Assembly (NCBI GenBank): GCA_045602025.1
Contig: JAZSAT010000041.1
Span: 1 to 43,825, forward strand
Length of the DNA stretch: 43,825 nucleotides
Direction of reading: 5' to 3'
DNA from: RGIG5579 sp045602025
GTDB lineage: Bacteria; Bacillota; Clostridia; Oscillospirales; SIG627
Shown: positions 43,001 through 43,825 of the stretch, in pieces
Numbering within the stretch: position 1 is the stretch's first letter
Layout of the letters: each line of letters begins with the position of its first letter
The notes under the pieces: model-generated
What the model was told of the DNA's origin: nothing
The model's database searches: none
The model's input: only the letters and a program-made list of their open reading frames with translations
Position numbers and translations under genes: made by a program

Positions 43001-43825
43001 AGAAACCGGGGACAAAAAAATATTGGATCTCGAGGTGCCTTTTGTTTCGGGTGAAAAGCTTTTGGAAAATGAAAACGAAAAATATTTTAGTCTGAAAAAG
43101 GAGGAGAGAGCTTCTCTCCGTGAGCATCTTAGGCTTTGCACAAAACTTTTTATAAAACGCGGACTTAAAAATCACAATCTACCCGATATTGGTTCTGGAG
43201 ATTGGAATGACGGTATGAATCAAATTTCCGGTGAAAGCGTTTGGCTCGGTTTTTTTGGAGCAATTTGTCTAAACAGAACAAAAGATTTCTTTGATAAAGA
43301 AACACAAAGAGAGATCGAGTCATTTTTAGAAAAGCTCTCAACCGGTTTAAAAAATGCATTTAACGGAAATTGGTTCGTTCGTGTTTTTTGTGAAAACGGA
43401 GCTGTTTTAGGAAACAACCCATCCTTGGAATCTGAATGCAGTTTTGATTTGATCACGCAAGCATTTTCAGCTTTTTATCAGCTTGAGTTTTTCGGAAGCA
43501 AATATCAACTTGAAAATGATGATGTGAAAAGCGCCCTTATATCAGCATATGACATTCTTTTTTCTGAAAAAAGCGGTGTGGTGAGACTTTTTATAAAACC
43601 TTTTGAAAACACATCCCCCTCTCCGGGATATATTCAGCGTTACTGTGCGGGCGTAAGAGAAAACGGTGGTCAATATACCCATGCAGCGGTTTGGTTTGCG
43701 CTTTCCTTGATCAAATACGGAGAAAAAACAAACGATGAGGATTTGATCTTGAAAGGCCTTGCTGTATATGAAGGAATCGATCCATGCAAAAATATTGAAT
43801 ACAAGCGATATTTGAAATATCAAAG
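37035..43825 (+). CDS. NdvB/ChvB-like cyclic beta-1,2-glucan synthase family protein, 3'-truncated by the window edge
   Basis: The frame from ATG 37035 stays open to the window end (over 2,260 residues). Order: N-terminal helical region (1-230); paired membrane helices (about 236-280); GT84 glycosyltransferase domain (about 300-600) with LDADTE (Asp438, Asp440), SHDMPEG (Asp554, Glu557) and HRWIRGD (587-593); more membrane helices (about 607-665 and 736-778); glycoamylase-like domain (about 830-1175) with WGFGISESGY-type ISESGYSATD at 1060 and SYMAHHKGMS; then GH94 (beta-sandwich and catalytic barrel) with GAFGFRDQLQDS, SHQFKEGDVLHWWH and GDWNDGMN (catalytic Asp near 2059). Family members build and recycle cyclic beta-1,2-glucan in proteobacteria; the product here is inferred. 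All known active-site motifs appear intact. Confidence 0.87.
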   Translation, partial: MYLALFDRVFQNEKDLEKFSSILHLKHYAKENIRKISAELHLYQGKIAEEIWLLENFYFIKQLVSDHFRKKYKYRAILFKLFFEVIEDKKFSCKFEEVRELISELNGVFSLTEKELKCLKDILISCVVKKISLSCKNKKEDLPRYIQMARCIQSMDFMQLERLFSPVEKLLRKDPAGIYSQMTRESQDMYRRSIESEAKRKRVSSLNLCKEKIENAEKENKHIGFFLIEKKNEKLYFILLFTLFFSSSFLVFFLIKKILFVLLFAPISYFFSKNLLDFFLSRAIESKILPSIKCETVSEENKSCVVITSLIFNEKSIDDLCEKIKKQCSNNKADGDCLYFGLICDLPQSNQRIEEKDERLIEHLEKKISELNEKSESFFAIIRKRSYHETEGSYAGWERKRGALEQFVALLKGEKAPDTLLFFGTENVIGSKFFITLDADTEIGIGQAKRLIGKILHPLNKPVIGRKNGRKCVISGHGIIQPKVRTSLLNKIKTPYAKIFSNGGGEVPYASASYDTMQTVFGEGIFCGKGIVSVDAYYEVLNHLFPEGKILSHDMPEGALLRSAIASEEFFNDSDPQNAISRYKREHRWIRGDIQNIPFWKGLTKLRVFFAAENIIRYLLPVFEVISLFISGFFGRKTSAICAIIVLFYHFTGFLNTIVTVLMVGEPSVFLRRFRTKMRNLVLNSFYQSFISLSGIVHEAYYFSDAIVRSIFRMKVSKKKLLEWQVYSPFSKGKDDFVFFLPSMFLSVLFLFFSKSVLTLSIFALTLFFPILMSILSNPYVETDVLTKKYKDKLLLLAGNEFKYFQNTVNEKSSFLPPDNIQFEPIEKIANKTSPTNIGLYFVSLCSALELEIVSEDEFLNRLTRALETVEKLEHYQGHLFNWYDLSTLGVIGERFVSTVDSGNYIASLIVTLETLKKVDFKADAQFCIEWLEREISAANFKTLFDFRKNLFFVGVFPDEKDREVSHYDLYMSEARITSFLAIASGQIPFAHWKTMKRPLLTFSGRAGIGSWTGTSFEYFMPPLFLPVIDNSMEDESLDYSFYCQKKFGAMTKHGWVFGISESGYSATDENGNLQYFAFGTPYLAVQQREHFRKVISPYSSFLMLSKGALSIFENLDNLEKIGLVGPFGYFEAVEFHSNFIDDYTIVKSYMAHHKGMSMIAICNALKDNIISERFIGFDDFSSKVELFAERFPIEGKIYRRKPQRESSKRYKTKNQTEHFVLKETPENAKALSDGKLAFLAFDDGYNRVLFGDLDLFDPEKGGIKVKLILESRVISFDKTDLKGKSVKFSGECIELFYVRDKVSVRLKFSLICGKNAFLIRIETNGISEKCKVEIGFDFIYQNLKEYRSHPAFQNLSLEGEKKENHLLIRRRGVDSHRNLLIESSKDFAVSFHSSMPEDRFPMKMLMTPSVGLIFEFSSAENLIIPIHFSLDNNENSHYFECLDGLYELKPEVISEQKRKSYRLESSCQMDERARRKENEFLLFSKAKRKMLYSEKESASQKDLWSYGVSGDFPIFALYIPESKKEFVTELTAYFRAYKKIFLSGVKLFDLVILHRSEDGYFDKIRDDLVSLISFNKCEFMIGKHPGIHVISVPDDKTVQFFSRVSTNFISFDELVKSEDEIADLDLKIEGSSFLVNKEPENVGLFLRQGFEINKKVFYPKIPFSHVVSGKRIGFVCDQNSLGFTWYRNAGLGRISKWENIPNEKTGEKVYLKLDEMTFDLLQMAEIVTYQNGHVIYSGTINGDLFSVISTVSDALSSKIVFVLLSENLKIDSKIIYSFIPTLGQRPDRNIMVKSFHDLAIIKPSFFTEYQDGAFFYSNGKNRNVFCHDDRLDFLQDSSEENVIMLGGFSSENHLKYLEKAIRNIDFNSLLEDVKEKHLILINEKFTNMKFWIRYQAIICRFFARSGMYQSSGAFGFRDQLQDSLIFLKDHPGITKVHILRCASHQFKEGDVLHWWHTIRTKDRFDPGVRTRCSDDYLWLLFATSEYVKETGDKKILDLEVPFVSGEKLLENENEKYFSLKKEERASLREHLRLCTKLFIKRGLKNHNLPDIGSGDWNDGMNQISGESVWLGFFGAICLNRTKDFFDKETQREIESFLEKLSTGLKNAFNGNWFVRVFCENGAVLGNNPSLESECSFDLITQAFSAFYQLEFFGSKYQLENDDVKSALISAYDILFSEKSGVVRLFIKPFENTSPSPGYIQRYCAGVRENGGQYTHAAVWFALSLIKYGEKTNDEDLILKGLAVYEGIDPCKNIEYKRYLKYQ

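Noticed and set aside
41625..43823. Minus-strand frames opposite the glucan synthase gene
   Set aside because: The plus-strand frame carries continuous GH94 motifs through the same bases; the minus frames are short and without ribosome sites.

Overview
The window reads as chromosomal DNA of an anaerobic, spore-forming-lineage Firmicute of the class Clostridia, with moderately low GC and an A/T-rich third position in most genes. Supporting signs are a large SRP RNA with an Alu-type 5' half placed directly before dnaX-ebfC(ybaB)-recR (the arrangement known from Bacillus and Clostridia), a minimal SufC-SufB pair, a YlmC/YmxH-type sporulation protein, an RqcH/FbpA homologue, a class B sortase, DUF1700/DUF4097 envelope genes and strong Gram-positive Shine-Dalgarno sites. 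A more exact placement (for example Oscillospirales or relatives) is inference only.

Layout. 1-6.3 kb is an arginine operon, argH(partial)-argC-argJ-argB-argD-argF, tightly spaced and covering glutamate to citrulline through the acetyl cycle plus the last step. 6.3-8.6 kb is a promoter-metY-metA-terminator unit; Glu111 of MetA predicts the O-acetylhomoserine route, which fits MetY as the direct sulfhydrylase. 8.6-9.5 kb is a lone sortase B. 9.5-13.9 kb is an operon of a lipoyl-less E2-like acyltransferase, an acyl-CoA ligase, and a SufC/SufB pair. 13.9-14.9 kb holds an unknown membrane protein and a convergent PRC-barrel protein. 14.9-21.1 kb is housekeeping: rqcH, tsaE-tsaB-rpiB, the SRP RNA, dnaX-ebfC-recR. 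21.1-23.6 kb (minus strand) is a DUF1700-DUF4097 pair and a DUF378 membrane protein, separated by a hairpin segment flanked by an 18-bp direct repeat.

23.6-31.3 kb has a glycerate kinase, a small DtxR-type regulator, and a 1,392-residue protein that keeps the outline of a transglutaminase-like / superfamily 1 helicase / Vsr-type nuclease protein while lacking nearly all catalytic residues I can place; this is the most unusual item. It is followed by two unrecognised membrane proteins and a BirA without a DNA-binding domain. 31.3-37 kb has an overlooked 33-residue membrane peptide gene, an orphan solute-binding lipoprotein, ispD-ispF driven by a promoter whose -35 box abuts that of the divergent lipoprotein promoter, and valS. 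From 37.0 kb to the window end is one uninterrupted reading frame for an NdvB/ChvB-like giant glycosyltransferase-phosphorylase (GT84 + glycoamylase-like + GH94), cut off by the window edge.

Most promoters seen here share one form: a TTGnnn -35 box, a 17-bp spacer and usually an extended (TGn) -10 box. No tRNA, rRNA, CRISPR array, transposase or integrase was seen. All functional calls come from reading motifs and comparison with remembered family features; no database search was possible.
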